A stretch of DNA of 64,000 bases from Streptomyces sp. SKN60 (GTDB lineage: Bacteria > Actinomycetota > Actinomycetes > Streptomycetales > Streptomycetaceae): positions 558,001 through 622,000 of the forward strand of contig NZ_JAHTMW010000001.1 of the NCBI RefSeq assembly GCF_026236535.1, read 5' to 3'. The notes under the pieces were generated by a model. The model was given only the letters and a program-made list of their open reading frames with translations. It had not been told where the DNA came from and searched no databases. The translations under genes were made by a program, and so were the position numbers. Positions 56,661 to 64,000 of this stretch are shown here, piece after piece; within the stretch, counting starts at the first letter, position 1; each line of letters begins with the position of its first letter.

Positions 56661-58364
56661 CTAGTTACGGAAGGTGTCGTTCAGGACGAGCTGGCCCGAG
56701 GAAGGGACCGTCGCGGTGCGGTTGGCGCCGGACTCCCAGGTGACGTTTCCGGCGGCGTCCTTGCGGAGGTACTTGTACTCGAAGGACGTGCCGGCGGGGA
56801 GCGGGACGGTCAGCTTCCAGACGGGGTACGCCGCCGGGTCGAGCTTCAGGGCCGCCGTCGGGGACCAGGCGCCGAGCTCGGGGCGGTTGCCGGTGACGTA
56901 GATGTTCTGGCCCACCACGGTGGTGGCGGTGACGTTGAACGAGGCGCCGGTGGCGGTGGCCGGCGGGGTGGTGCAGCTCATGGCACCGGTGTGCAGGGCG
57001 ACGGCCGTGTCGGCGGGCACCGTGGCGGTGAACTGGCCGGCGGAGTTGACCGTCACCGAGCCGCCGCTCTGCACGTCGCAGTAGGTGCCGGCGGGCAGGG
57101 AGGTCTGGAAGGTGCGGGTGAGGGCGGCGGACTCGTGGTTGATGGCCACGTACGCCTTGCTGCCCCGGCCGAACGCGATCGCGTTGTTGCCGTTGTCCCA
57201 CCAGTCGGTGACGGCCTGCCCGCGGGCGGTGTTGCGGAAGGCCACCATGGAGGAGATCTCGCGCCAGGCGTGCTGGCACTTCCAGCCGTCGCTGTAGCAG
57301 GCGTTCACCTGGTGCCCGTTGGGCGCGCCGGCGTCCTTGTCGGTCCACTCGTAGCCGGAGTGGACGTCCGGGGAGCCGTACGGCCAGGCGAGCATGAAGA
57401 CGGAGGCCAGGGTGTACTGGGCGCCGTTCTTGTAGTTGAGGGTGTCGCCGCCGCGCTCGGTGTCGTGGTTGTCGACGAAGACGGCGGACTGGCCGGACGG
57501 CATGTAGCCCCAGGCCTCGCCGAAGTTCTTGAGGTAGGCGAGCTTCTCGCCCTGCAGGACCCTCTTGAGGTCGCGGGCGTAGCGGAACTCCTGGACGTCG
57601 CCGTTGCCGAGGTACTCGCTCGGTGAGACGGCCTCGCCGGCGCCGTGGATGGCCTCCTGCTTCCAGTAGACGGAAGGATTCGTCAGGCGCGACTTGATGT
57701 CGGCGAGGTCGGCGGCCGGCATGTGCTTGGCGGCGTCGATGCGGAAGCCGTCGACGCCGAGCGTCAGCAGGTCGTTGAGGTACCCGGCTATCCTGCCGCG
57801 GACGTAGTCCTCGCCCGTGTCGAGGTCGGCGAGGCCGACGAGCTCGCAGTTCTGGACGTTCGCCTTGTCCTGGTAGTTGGAGACGCTGGCGCGGCAGTCG
57901 TCCAGGTCGGAGCCGGAGTAGACGCCGGGGTAGTTGTACTTGCTGTAGCCGGACCCGCCGGTGCCGGTGTAGGTGGCGTTGGGGTCCGCCGGGCCGGCCA
58001 TGTGGTTGATGACGGAGTCGGCGACGACCTTCACCCCGGCGGCGTGGCAGGTGTCGACCATGCTCTTGAAGGCGGTGCGGTCGCCGAGCGGGCCGGCGAT
58101 CTTGTAGCTGACCGGCTGGTAGGCCGTCCACCACTGCGAGCCCTGGATACGTTCCTGAGGCGGGGAGACCTGCACGTATCCGTAACCGGCGGGGCCGAGC
58201 TGTTCGGTGCAGGCCTTCGCCACCGAGGCGAAGTTCCACTCGAACAGCACGGCCGTGACGTCCTTCGTGCCGGGTGGGGCGGCCTGAACGGTGGGGGCTC
58301 CCGTGACGGCCACAGCGGCTCCCGCCACGAGGGCGAGTGCAGCGGCCACGGTCTTTCGGGCCAT
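56661..58364 (-). CDS. Secreted alpha-amylase with C-terminal CBM20
   Basis: A 567-residue alpha-amylase. ATG 58364 follows AGGAGGAAAC. The signal peptide is [20 protein letters not shown], with likely cleavage after VQAA. The GH13 barrel has [19 protein letters not shown] (nucleophile ~208), WKQEAIHG (acid/base ~236) and [10 protein letters not shown] (~298). The C-terminal 95 residues form a CBM20 starch-binding domain ([33 protein letters not shown]). It is a typical Streptomyces endo-acting starch enzyme. The promoter and candidate MalR-type operators are visible upstream. Confidence 0.95.
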   Translation of the reverse strand: MARKTVAAALALVAGAAVAVTGAPTVQAAPPGTKDVTAVLFEWNFASVAKACTEQLGPAGYGYVQVSPPQERIQGSQWWTAYQPVSYKIAGPLGDRTAFKSMVDTCHAAGVKVVADSVINHMAGPADPNATYTGTGGSGYSKYNYPGVYSGSDLDDCRASVSNYQDKANVQNCELVGLADLDTGEDYVRGRIAGYLNDLLTLGVDGFRIDAAKHMPAADLADIKSRLTNPSVYWKQEAIHGAGEAVSPSEYLGNGDVQEFRYARDLKRVLQGEKLAYLKNFGEAWGYMPSGQSAVFVDNHDTERGGDTLNYKNGAQYTLASVFMLAWPYGSPDVHSGYEWTDKDAGAPNGHQVNACYSDGWKCQHAWREISSMVAFRNTARGQAVTDWWDNGNNAIAFGRGSKAYVAINHESAALTRTFQTSLPAGTYCDVQSGGSVTVNSAGQFTATVPADTAVALHTGAMSCTTPPATATGASFNVTATTVVGQNIYVTGNRPELGAWSPTAALKLDPAAYPVWKLTVPLPAGTSFEYKYLRKDAAGNVTWESGANRTATVPSSGQLVLNDTFRN

Positions 58365-58390
58365 GTTTCCTCCTGTACGACGTCCCTGTC

Positions 58391-58402
58391 GCAAGAAGTT
58401 GC
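58391..58402 (-). promoter_or_regulatory. Candidate LacI-type operator in amylase leader
   Basis: GCAA-GAAG-TTGC inverted repeat in the untranslated leader, about 27 nt before the amylase ATG. The GCAA/TTGC half-sites fit LacI-family operators reported upstream of Streptomyces amylase and mal genes. Confidence 0.5.
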
Positions 58403-58432
58403 CGAAAATGACAGCAACTGTTTTCAGCCGCG

Positions 58433-58461
58433 ACCGTAGGGGCGTACAGGCGTGCGGTCAA
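58433..58461 (-). promoter_or_regulatory. Alpha-amylase promoter
   Basis: On the minus strand TTGACC (58461-58456) and TACGGT (58438-58433) are separated by exactly 17 nt, a good HrdB-type match, 69 nt before the amylase start. Confidence 0.75.
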
Positions 58462-58486
58462 TACTTCGAACAACCGAACGCAACAT

Positions 58487-58496
58487 CTTGCGCAAG
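58487..58496 (-). promoter_or_regulatory. CTTGCGCAAG palindrome upstream of amylase promoter
   Basis: A perfect 10-bp palindrome about 25 nt upstream of the -35 box, with the CTTGC half-site expected for the MalR/Reg1 regulator. Together with the leader site at 58391-58402 it could support repression by looping. Confidence 0.6.
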
Positions 58497-58499
58497 GAG

Positions 58500-59567
58500 T
58501 TACGGGATCGCCGCAGCCGCCGCTGCCGTGGAGCCGCGTACCACCAGCTCCGGCTGGAACACGAACTCCGTGCGCTGCACCGGGTTTCCCTCGATCTCCT
58601 CCAGGAGCGCGCCGACCGCCGCCGTCGCCATGGCCTGCACCGGCTGGCGCACGGTGGTCAGCGGCGGGTCGGTGAACGCGATCAGCGGGGAGTCGTCGAA
58701 GCCGACCACCGAGACGTCCCGGGGCACGTCGAGGCCCCGGGCGCGGGCCGCCCGGACCACGCCGAGGGCCATCAGGTCGGAGCCGCACACGATGCCGGTG
58801 CAGCCCTCGGCGAGCAGCAGGTCGGCGGCGGCGTGCCCGCCCTCCACGCCGAACAGGGTGGGCCGCACGAACCGTTCGGCCTCCTCCCGTTCGACGCCGA
58901 GCAGGGCGTGCAGCTCGGCGGCGAAGCCCTCGGCCTTGCGGCGCGAGGGGACGTAGCGGGTCGGCCCGATGGCGAGCCCGATCCGCTCGTGGCCGAGTTC
59001 CACCAGATGCCGTACGGCCATCCGGGCCGCGGCCCGGTCGTCGGGCGAGACGAAGTTGGCGTCGATGTGCTCGTTGAAGCCGTTGATGAGGACGAACGGC
59101 ACACCGCGGTCGGCGAGTCGGGTGTAGCGGGCCGGGTCGGCGGAGGCGTCCGCGTGCAGCCCGGACAGGAACACGATGCCGGCCACCCCGCGCTCCACCA
59201 GCTGCTCGACCAGCTCGTCCTCGGTCGCGCCGCCGGGCATCTGGGTGCAGAGCACCGGGGTGTAGCCGTGCCCGGCCAGGACCTGTTCGACGACCTGGGC
59301 GAAGGCCGGGAAGATCGGGTTGGTCAGCTCGGGCACCACCAGGCCGATCAGGCCGGCGCTGCGCCGTTTGAGGCGTACGGGACGCTCGTAGCCGAGCACG
59401 TCGAGCGCGGCGAGCACCTTGTGCCGGGTCGCGCCGGCCACGCCCGCCTTGCCGTTGAGGACCCGGCTGACGGTGGCCTCGCTGACCCCGGACTGGGCCG
59501 CGATGTCCGCGAGCCGCGGGGCGCCCCCTCCGGCGCCCCGCGGCAGGGGGATCGTCACACCGCCCAC
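58500..59567 (-). CDS. malR: LacI-family maltose/starch regulator (MalR/Reg1-like)
   Basis: A 355-residue LacI repressor. GTG at 59567 or 59558 could start it; the latter gives a GTGA overlap with the aglA stop. The HTH is LADIAAQSGVSEATVSRVLN, with the hinge VLAALDVLGYERP. The core has LIGLVVPELTNPIFPAFAQV, GIVFLSGLHADASADP and VSVVGFDDSPLIAFTDPPLT, matching MalR/Reg1 of S. coelicolor and S. lividans as I recall them. It probably represses malEFG-aglA and the amylase genes and is released by maltodextrins. In S. coelicolor malR is divergent from malE; here this gene is downstream of aglA. Confidence 0.8.
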   Translation of the reverse strand: MGGVTIPLPRGAGGGAPRLADIAAQSGVSEATVSRVLNGKAGVAGATRHKVLAALDVLGYERPVRLKRRSAGLIGLVVPELTNPIFPAFAQVVEQVLAGHGYTPVLCTQMPGGATEDELVEQLVERGVAGIVFLSGLHADASADPARYTRLADRGVPFVLINGFNEHIDANFVSPDDRAAARMAVRHLVELGHERIGLAIGPTRYVPSRRKAEGFAAELHALLGVEREEAERFVRPTLFGVEGGHAAADLLLAEGCTGIVCGSDLMALGVVRAARARGLDVPRDVSVVGFDDSPLIAFTDPPLTTVRQPVQAMATAAVGALLEEIEGNPVQRTEFVFQPELVVRGSTAAAAAAIP

Positions 59568-61240
59568 CAGGCGGTGATGTCGGCGGGCAGCACGGCCTCG
59601 TCGTCGACGATCCTGATCTCCTCGCCGGCCGAATCGGCGGACGAGAGGAGCAACCGGCCGGGCAGCGGGACGGAGATGGCCCGGCCGGTGGTGTTGGCGG
59701 TGCAGACGAATCCGTCACGGCGGAAGGAGAGCACACCCTCAGGTGCCTCCAGCCACTCGACGGACTCGCCCGCACCGAGTTCGGGGCGCTCGCGGCGCAC
59801 GGCGAGCGCGCTGCGGTACAGCTCCAGGGTGGAGCCGGGGTCGCCGGTCTGCGCCTCGACGCTGAGCGCGGCCCAGGTGGCGGGCTGCGGCAGCCAGGAG
59901 CCGCCGGCGCCGAAGCCGTACGAGGAGCCCTCGGCGGTCCACGGGATCGGCACCCGGCAGCCGTCGCGGAAGCCGTCCTGGCCGGTGGCCCGGAAGAAGG
60001 ACGGGTCCTGGCGGACCTCGTCGGGCAGGTCGGTGACGTCGGGCAGGCCGAGCTCCTCGCCCTGGTAGACGTAGGCGGAGCCGGGCAGCGCCAGCATCAG
60101 CAGGGTCGCGGCGCGGGCCCGGCGCAGGCCGAGTTCGCGGTCGCCGGGGGTGCGCAGCTGGGTGCCGAGGCCCGCCGGGTTGGCGAAGCGGGTGGCGTGC
60201 CGGGTGACGTCGTGGTTGGAGAGCACCCAGGTGGTGGGGGCGCCGACCGGGCGCATCGCGGCGAGCGAGGCGTCGATCACCGTACGCAGCTCGGCAGCGT
60301 CCCAGTGGGTGCCCAGGTACTGGAAGTTGAAGGCCTGGTGCATCTCGTCGGGGCGCACGTAGTTGGCGGTGCGGTCGACGGTGGGGGTCCAGGCCTCGGC
60401 GACGAGGACGCGCTCCCCGTCGTACTCCTGCAGCACCTTCCGCCACGAGCGGTAGATCTCGTGGACGCCGTCCTGGTCGAAGAAGGGCATGACGTCGTTG
60501 CCGAGCAGCTTGAGCTGGTCGTGGCTGCCGATGTCGGGCAGGCCCGCGGCCTTGACCAGGCCGTGGGCGACGTCGACGCGGAAGCCGTCGACGCCCATGT
60601 CGAGCCAGAAGCGCAGGATCGAGCGGAACTCGTCGCGGACGGCGGGGTGTTCCCAGTTGAAGTCGGGCTGCTCGGGCGCGAAGAGGTGCAGGTACCAGTC
60701 GCCGGGGGTGCCGTCCGGGTTCTCGGTGCGGGTCCAGGCGGGGCCGCCGAAGATGGACTCCCAGTCGTTGGGCGGGAGTTCGCCGTTCGCGCCCTTGCCG
60801 GTACGGAAGTGGTAGCGCTCGCGCAGCGGGGAGCCGGGGCCCTCGCGCAGCGCGCGCTGGAACCACTCGTGCTGGTCGGAGGAGTGGTTGGGGACCAGGT
60901 CGACGATGATCCGCAGGCCGAGCGCGTGGGCCTCGCGGATCACCGCGTCGGCGTCGTGCAGGGTGCCGAACATGGGGTCGATGGCCCGGTAGTCGGCGAC
61001 GTCGTAGCCGGCGTCGGCCTGCGGGGAGGCGTAGAAGGGGGACAGCCAGACGGCGTCGACGCCGAGCGCCTTGAGGTACGGCAGCCGGCTGCGGATGCCG
61101 GGCAGGTCGCCCATGCCGTCACCGTTGCCGTCGGCGAAGCTGCGCGGATAGACCTGGTAGATCACCGCGTCTCTCCACCAGCCCGACGGCGTGCCGGTGG
61201 GAGTTGCGGCGTCGGCGGGGGCGGCGAGGTGCTGGGTCAT
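59555..61240 (-). CDS. aglA: Alpha-glucosidase (GH13), intracellular
   Basis: A 561-residue GH13 enzyme without signal peptide, so cytoplasmic. ATG 61240 has a GGAG-type site. Motifs: VIYQVYPRSFADGNGDGMGD, VDLVPNHSSDQHEWF, GVDGFRVDVAHGL (nucleophile), VLVAEAW (acid/base) and WVLSNHDVTRH. It hydrolyses imported maltose and short maltodextrins to glucose. It lies 68 nt downstream of malG and overlaps the LacI regulator gene, placing both in the mal operon. Confidence 0.92.
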   Translation of the reverse strand: MTQHLAAPADAATPTGTPSGWWRDAVIYQVYPRSFADGNGDGMGDLPGIRSRLPYLKALGVDAVWLSPFYASPQADAGYDVADYRAIDPMFGTLHDADAVIREAHALGLRIIVDLVPNHSSDQHEWFQRALREGPGSPLRERYHFRTGKGANGELPPNDWESIFGGPAWTRTENPDGTPGDWYLHLFAPEQPDFNWEHPAVRDEFRSILRFWLDMGVDGFRVDVAHGLVKAAGLPDIGSHDQLKLLGNDVMPFFDQDGVHEIYRSWRKVLQEYDGERVLVAEAWTPTVDRTANYVRPDEMHQAFNFQYLGTHWDAAELRTVIDASLAAMRPVGAPTTWVLSNHDVTRHATRFANPAGLGTQLRTPGDRELGLRRARAATLLMLALPGSAYVYQGEELGLPDVTDLPDEVRQDPSFFRATGQDGFRDGCRVPIPWTAEGSSYGFGAGGSWLPQPATWAALSVEAQTGDPGSTLELYRSALAVRRERPELGAGESVEWLEAPEGVLSFRRDGFVCTANTTGRAISVPLPGRLLLSSADSAGEEIRIVDDEAVLPADITAWWAV

Positions 61241-61308
61241 GTCTTCCTTGCTTCGTAAGGAGGGTGTGGGTGCGGGCACGGGGTGCGCGGCCACGGGCGC
61301 TCTTCGGC

Positions 61309-62217
61309 TCAGCCCTTGACGGCGCCGGCCGACATGCCGGTCACCAGGTGGCGCTGGGCGAAGAGGAACACCAGGGCGGCGGGGATGGCGATGAGCACGG
61401 AGGCGGCGGTCATCGGGCCCCACTGGGCGCCGTACTGGTTGACGAACTTCTGCAGTCCGCCGGCGAGGGTCATGTTCTCGTCGCCGACCATGAAGGCGGA
61501 GGCGTAGGCGACCTCGCCCCAGGCGGTGATGAAGGAGTAGAACGCGGTGACCGCGATGCCCGGCTTGGCGAGCGGCAGGATGAGCCGCCAGAAGGTGCCG
61601 AAGGGGGTGAGCCCGTCGACGTAACCGGACTCGTCGATCTCCTTCGGGATGGTGTCGAAGAAGCCCTTCATCATCCACGCGCAGAACGGCACGGCGATGG
61701 TCAGGTACGTGACGACCAGGCCGGTCGAGGTGTTGAGCAGGCCCATCGACGCCATGATGTTGTAGATCGGCACGATGAGGACGGCGACCGGGAACATCTG
61801 GGTGATCAGCAGGGTCCACATCAGCCCGCGCTTGCCGGGGAAGCGGAAGCGGCTGACGGCGTAGCCGGTGGTGGAGGAGACGAAGACGCCGAGCAGGGTG
61901 GTGAGGGCGGCGACGAGCAGCGAGTTGCCGAACCAGGTGAGGAACGGGGTGTCGTTCAGCAGGTTCGTGTAGTTCTCGAGCGTCGGCTCCTTCACGAAGT
62001 CCGTGGTGGTCGCGTACTTCGCCGGCTTGAGCGAGGTCAGCAGCACCCAGAGCACCGGGAAGACGGCGATCACGGAGGCGACGATCAGGCCGAGGTGCAG
62101 CCCGGCGGAGGCGAGCGGCGAACGGCTGCCACGGCGGCGGACGTTCTTGCGGGCCGGGGCCGTGGCGCGGTTCTGCGCGTGGCGCGGTGCGGTGGTCGCG
62201 GGGGTCGTGGTGGTCAC
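61309..62217 (-). CDS. malG: Maltose/maltodextrin ABC permease MalG
   Basis: A 302-residue permease. GTG 62217 overlaps the malF stop (GTGA). Six membrane helices, with the ATPase-contact EAA loop seen as EIDESGYVDGLTPFGTFWRL and ILPLAKPGIAVTAF. Other MalG marks: WVLLTSLKPAKY, NSLLVAALTTLLGVFVSS and the C-terminal QRHLVTGMSAGAVKG. It forms the inner-membrane channel with MalF and receives sugar from lipoprotein MalE; the ATPase is probably MsiK, encoded elsewhere. Confidence 0.95.
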   Translation of the reverse strand: MTTTTPATTAPRHAQNRATAPARKNVRRRGSRSPLASAGLHLGLIVASVIAVFPVLWVLLTSLKPAKYATTTDFVKEPTLENYTNLLNDTPFLTWFGNSLLVAALTTLLGVFVSSTTGYAVSRFRFPGKRGLMWTLLITQMFPVAVLIVPIYNIMASMGLLNTSTGLVVTYLTIAVPFCAWMMKGFFDTIPKEIDESGYVDGLTPFGTFWRLILPLAKPGIAVTAFYSFITAWGEVAYASAFMVGDENMTLAGGLQKFVNQYGAQWGPMTAASVLIAIPAALVFLFAQRHLVTGMSAGAVKG

Positions 62218-63236
62218 CAGACTTCTCCCTGCTTGCGGAGGACCCGCCGGTAGATCGCGGCGAAGACCATCAGGAGGATCAGGATCAGCACGCCCCACGT
62301 GGAGGACTGCGCGTAGTCGCGCGGGCTGATCTCGAAGGAGAACTTGTAGGCCTGGGTCACCAGGATCTGGGTGGCCTCGCCGGGACCGCCCCGGGTGAGC
62401 AGGAAGATCACCGGGAACATGTTGAAGGTCCAGATGGTGCTCAGCAGGATCACCGTGGTGCTGACGGACCGGAGGCCGGGCAGGGTGATGTGCCGGAAGC
62501 GCTGCCAGGCGTTGGCGCCGTCCATCTCGGCGGCCTCGTACATCTCGCCGGGGATGGACTGCAGACCGCCGAGCAGGGCGACCATCATGAAGGGGACGCC
62601 GAGCCAGACGTTGACGGCGATGACCGAGAACTTGGCCCAGGTGGGGTCGTTGAGCCACGGGACGGCGTCGATGCCGCCGCCCGCGAGCACCTGGTTGAGG
62701 ATGCCGCGGCGCTCGTCGTAGAGGAAGCGCCAGGCGAAGACGGAGACGAAGCCGGGGACGGCCCAGGGCAGGATCAGCAGCATGCGGTAGACACCGCGGC
62801 CGGCGATCTTGCGGTGGAGCATGTTCGCGAGGACGAGGCCGAGGGCGAAGGTCACCGACACGCACGCCACCGTCCACACCAGGGTCCAGCCGAGGGTGGC
62901 CAGGAACTGGTTTCCGGTGAGCGCGTCGACGTAGTTGTCGACGCCGACGAACTCGTAGGTCGCCGGGATGTGGTTGACGCCGATGGAGCGTTCCACATTG
63001 CGTTCGTTGGCGTCGGTGAGCGACAGCCAGATGCCGCGGACCAGCGGGTATCCGATGATCACGCCGATCACGAGCACCACCGGGGCGACCATCGCCCAGG
63101 CGTACCAGTGGGTGGAGAGGGATCGCCGTGCGGCGCCCCGGGATCCACCGTTCCGCTTGCCAGTTCCGCGGCTCCGGCCGCGGGCGCTGTCGCCCGCGGC
63201 CTTCGCCACCGACTGGCTGCTGGTGTCCACAGCCAT
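62214..63236 (-). CDS. malF: Maltose/maltodextrin ABC permease MalF
   Basis: A 340-residue permease from ATG 63236. A cytoplasmic Ser/Arg/Gly-rich tail (residues 1-40) precedes WYAWAMVAPVVLVIGVIIGY, about six helices, and the EAA loop EMYEAAEMDGANAWQRFRHI with TLPGLRSVST. Its stop overlaps the malG start. It is separated from malE by 54 nt. The periplasmic loop with NERNVERSIGVNHIPATYEF is typical of Gram-positive MalF. Confidence 0.95.
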   Translation of the reverse strand: MAVDTSSQSVAKAAGDSARGRSRGTGKRNGGSRGAARRSLSTHWYAWAMVAPVVLVIGVIIGYPLVRGIWLSLTDANERNVERSIGVNHIPATYEFVGVDNYVDALTGNQFLATLGWTLVWTVACVSVTFALGLVLANMLHRKIAGRGVYRMLLILPWAVPGFVSVFAWRFLYDERRGILNQVLAGGGIDAVPWLNDPTWAKFSVIAVNVWLGVPFMMVALLGGLQSIPGEMYEAAEMDGANAWQRFRHITLPGLRSVSTTVILLSTIWTFNMFPVIFLLTRGGPGEATQILVTQAYKFSFEISPRDYAQSSTWGVLILILLMVFAAIYRRVLRKQGEVW

Positions 63237-63290
63237 CAGCCGGTCTGCCTTCCTTCCCGCTTCCTCATGCCGTCCCCGGCACGGGGTTGG

Positions 63291-64000
63291 TTACTTCCAG
63301 TCCTTCAGGAGCTTGCGGTAGGAGTCGCCCGCCGTCTTCGCGCCCTGCTCCGGGGTGGTCTGGTTGGTGAGGACCTTGGTGTACTCGGTGACCAGCGGGG
63401 CGAAGAGGCTGCCGCCCTCCGGGATCCACGGGCGCTCGACGGCCTTCTCGACGACCGGCTTGAAGAAGGTGATCATCTCGTTGGTCGCCACCTCCGTCTT
63501 GCCGTAGGCGGAGGTACGGGTCGGGAGCAGGCTGAGCTCCTTGGCGACCTGGGCCTGGACCTCGGTCGAGCTCATGTACTCGACGAAGGCGTACGAGGCG
63601 GCCATGTTCTTGGAGCCGGCGTACACGGCGAGGTTGTGGCCGCCCTGCGGGGCGCCCTGGGCGGCGGAGCCGGCCGGGACCGGGGCGATGCCGAGGTTCG
63701 CCTTGTCGGCGAACTCCTTGCCGGCGTAGGTGTCGGCGACGGCCCACGGGCCGTTGATCATCATCGCGACCTTGCCGTCCTTGAAGGCGGCCTGCATGTT
63801 GTCCCAGCCGTTGGTCGCGTCGGTGATCGCGGCCTTGGAGTCGACCAGGTCCTTGACGGTCTTGAAGGCCTTGACGCCGGCGGGGTTGTCGATGGTGACG
63901 GTCTTGGTGTCGGCGTTGACCATGTCGCCGCCCTCGCCGTACAGGAAGGAGAGGAACCAGTAGGCGTCGTCGCCGCGCAGGTACAGGCCGGTCTTGCCGG
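63291..64000 (-). CDS. malE: Maltose/maltodextrin-binding lipoprotein MalE, 5' part outside window
   Basis: The minus-strand frame is open to the window edge, so the first part (signal and lipobox) lies beyond 64000; an internal ATG at 63923 is not the start. The visible 236 residues are the C-terminal part of a family 1 solute-binding protein: TGLYLRGDDAYWFLSFLYG, NGWDNMQAAFKDGKVAMMIN, GPWAVADTYAGKEF and the final GAKTAGDSYRKLLKDWK. It captures maltodextrins outside the membrane for MalFG. The first gene of the operon; its promoter is not visible. Confidence 0.93.
   Translation of the reverse strand, partial: GKTGLYLRGDDAYWFLSFLYGEGGDMVNADTKTVTIDNPAGVKAFKTVKDLVDSKAAITDATNGWDNMQAAFKDGKVAMMINGPWAVADTYAGKEFADKANLGIAPVPAGSAAQGAPQGGHNLAVYAGSKNMAASYAFVEYMSSTEVQAQVAKELSLLPTRTSAYGKTEVATNEMITFFKPVVEKAVERPWIPEGGSLFAPLVTEYTKVLTNQTTPEQGAKTAGDSYRKLLKDWK

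Overview
The window is high-GC, gene-dense actinobacterial chromosome, almost certainly Streptomyces. The GC-rich codon use, GTG starts, GlnR boxes, two glutamine synthetases (GlnA and eukaryotic-type GlnII), homodimeric AceE, and the order pepA - lpd - E2 - gntR - aceE - lipB - lipA - glnA - glnII - malEFG match the conserved Streptomyces core order as I remember it from S. coelicolor. No tRNA, rRNA, CRISPR array, IS element or prophage was recognised.

Layout. (1) 1-7514: a partial septum-formation-like gene converges on a five-gene minus-strand operon for a cationic, Pel- or galactosaminogalactan-like exopolysaccharide. It encodes a CE18-type deacetylase, a PelF glycosyltransferase, a PelG-like membrane protein, a spherulin-4 (GH135-like) protein and a GH114 lipoprotein. 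(2) 7817-16592: pepA and the pyruvate dehydrogenase parts (E3, E2, a GntR regulator, E1). (3) 16701-17544: a deletion scar fusing the 3' remnants of a divergent MFS transporter/AsnC regulator pair. (4) 17563-26183: assorted regulators and oxidoreductases. (5) 26527-31789: lipB and lipA, which supply lipoyl groups for the E2 upstream, two small conserved genes, an RDD protein, and glnA behind a textbook GlnR box. (6) 32050-33995: a cyclodipeptide synthase overlapping a CYP121-like P450, a compact mycocyclosin-type pathway set between terminators. (7) 34069-39652: small genes, then an uncharacterised vWA/ARPP-like pair. (8) 39653-40839: GlnR box and glnII. (9) 41022-51079: a small ORF, an orphan winged-helix regulator, a PepSY/membrane pair, a tyrosine phosphatase, a sigma-like membrane protein, a probable diiron protein with a dedicated [2Fe-2S] reductase, and a TetR/tautomerase pair. 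(10) 51198-64000: a starch/maltodextrin utilisation block on the minus strand (malE-malF-malG-aglA-LacI regulator, secreted alpha-amylase, secreted alpha-amylase/pullulanase).

How it fits together. Secreted GH13 enzymes break starch into maltodextrins, MalEFG imports them, AglA hydrolyses them, and the LacI regulator probably represses the block. The resulting pyruvate enters the tricarboxylic acid cycle through the lipoylated AceE/E2/E3 complex. GlnA and GlnII assimilate ammonium under GlnR. The accessory items of most interest are the exopolysaccharide operon, the CDPS-P450 cassette, the diiron/reductase pair and the vWA/ARPP-like pair. All family assignments come from reading motifs by eye; no database search was run.
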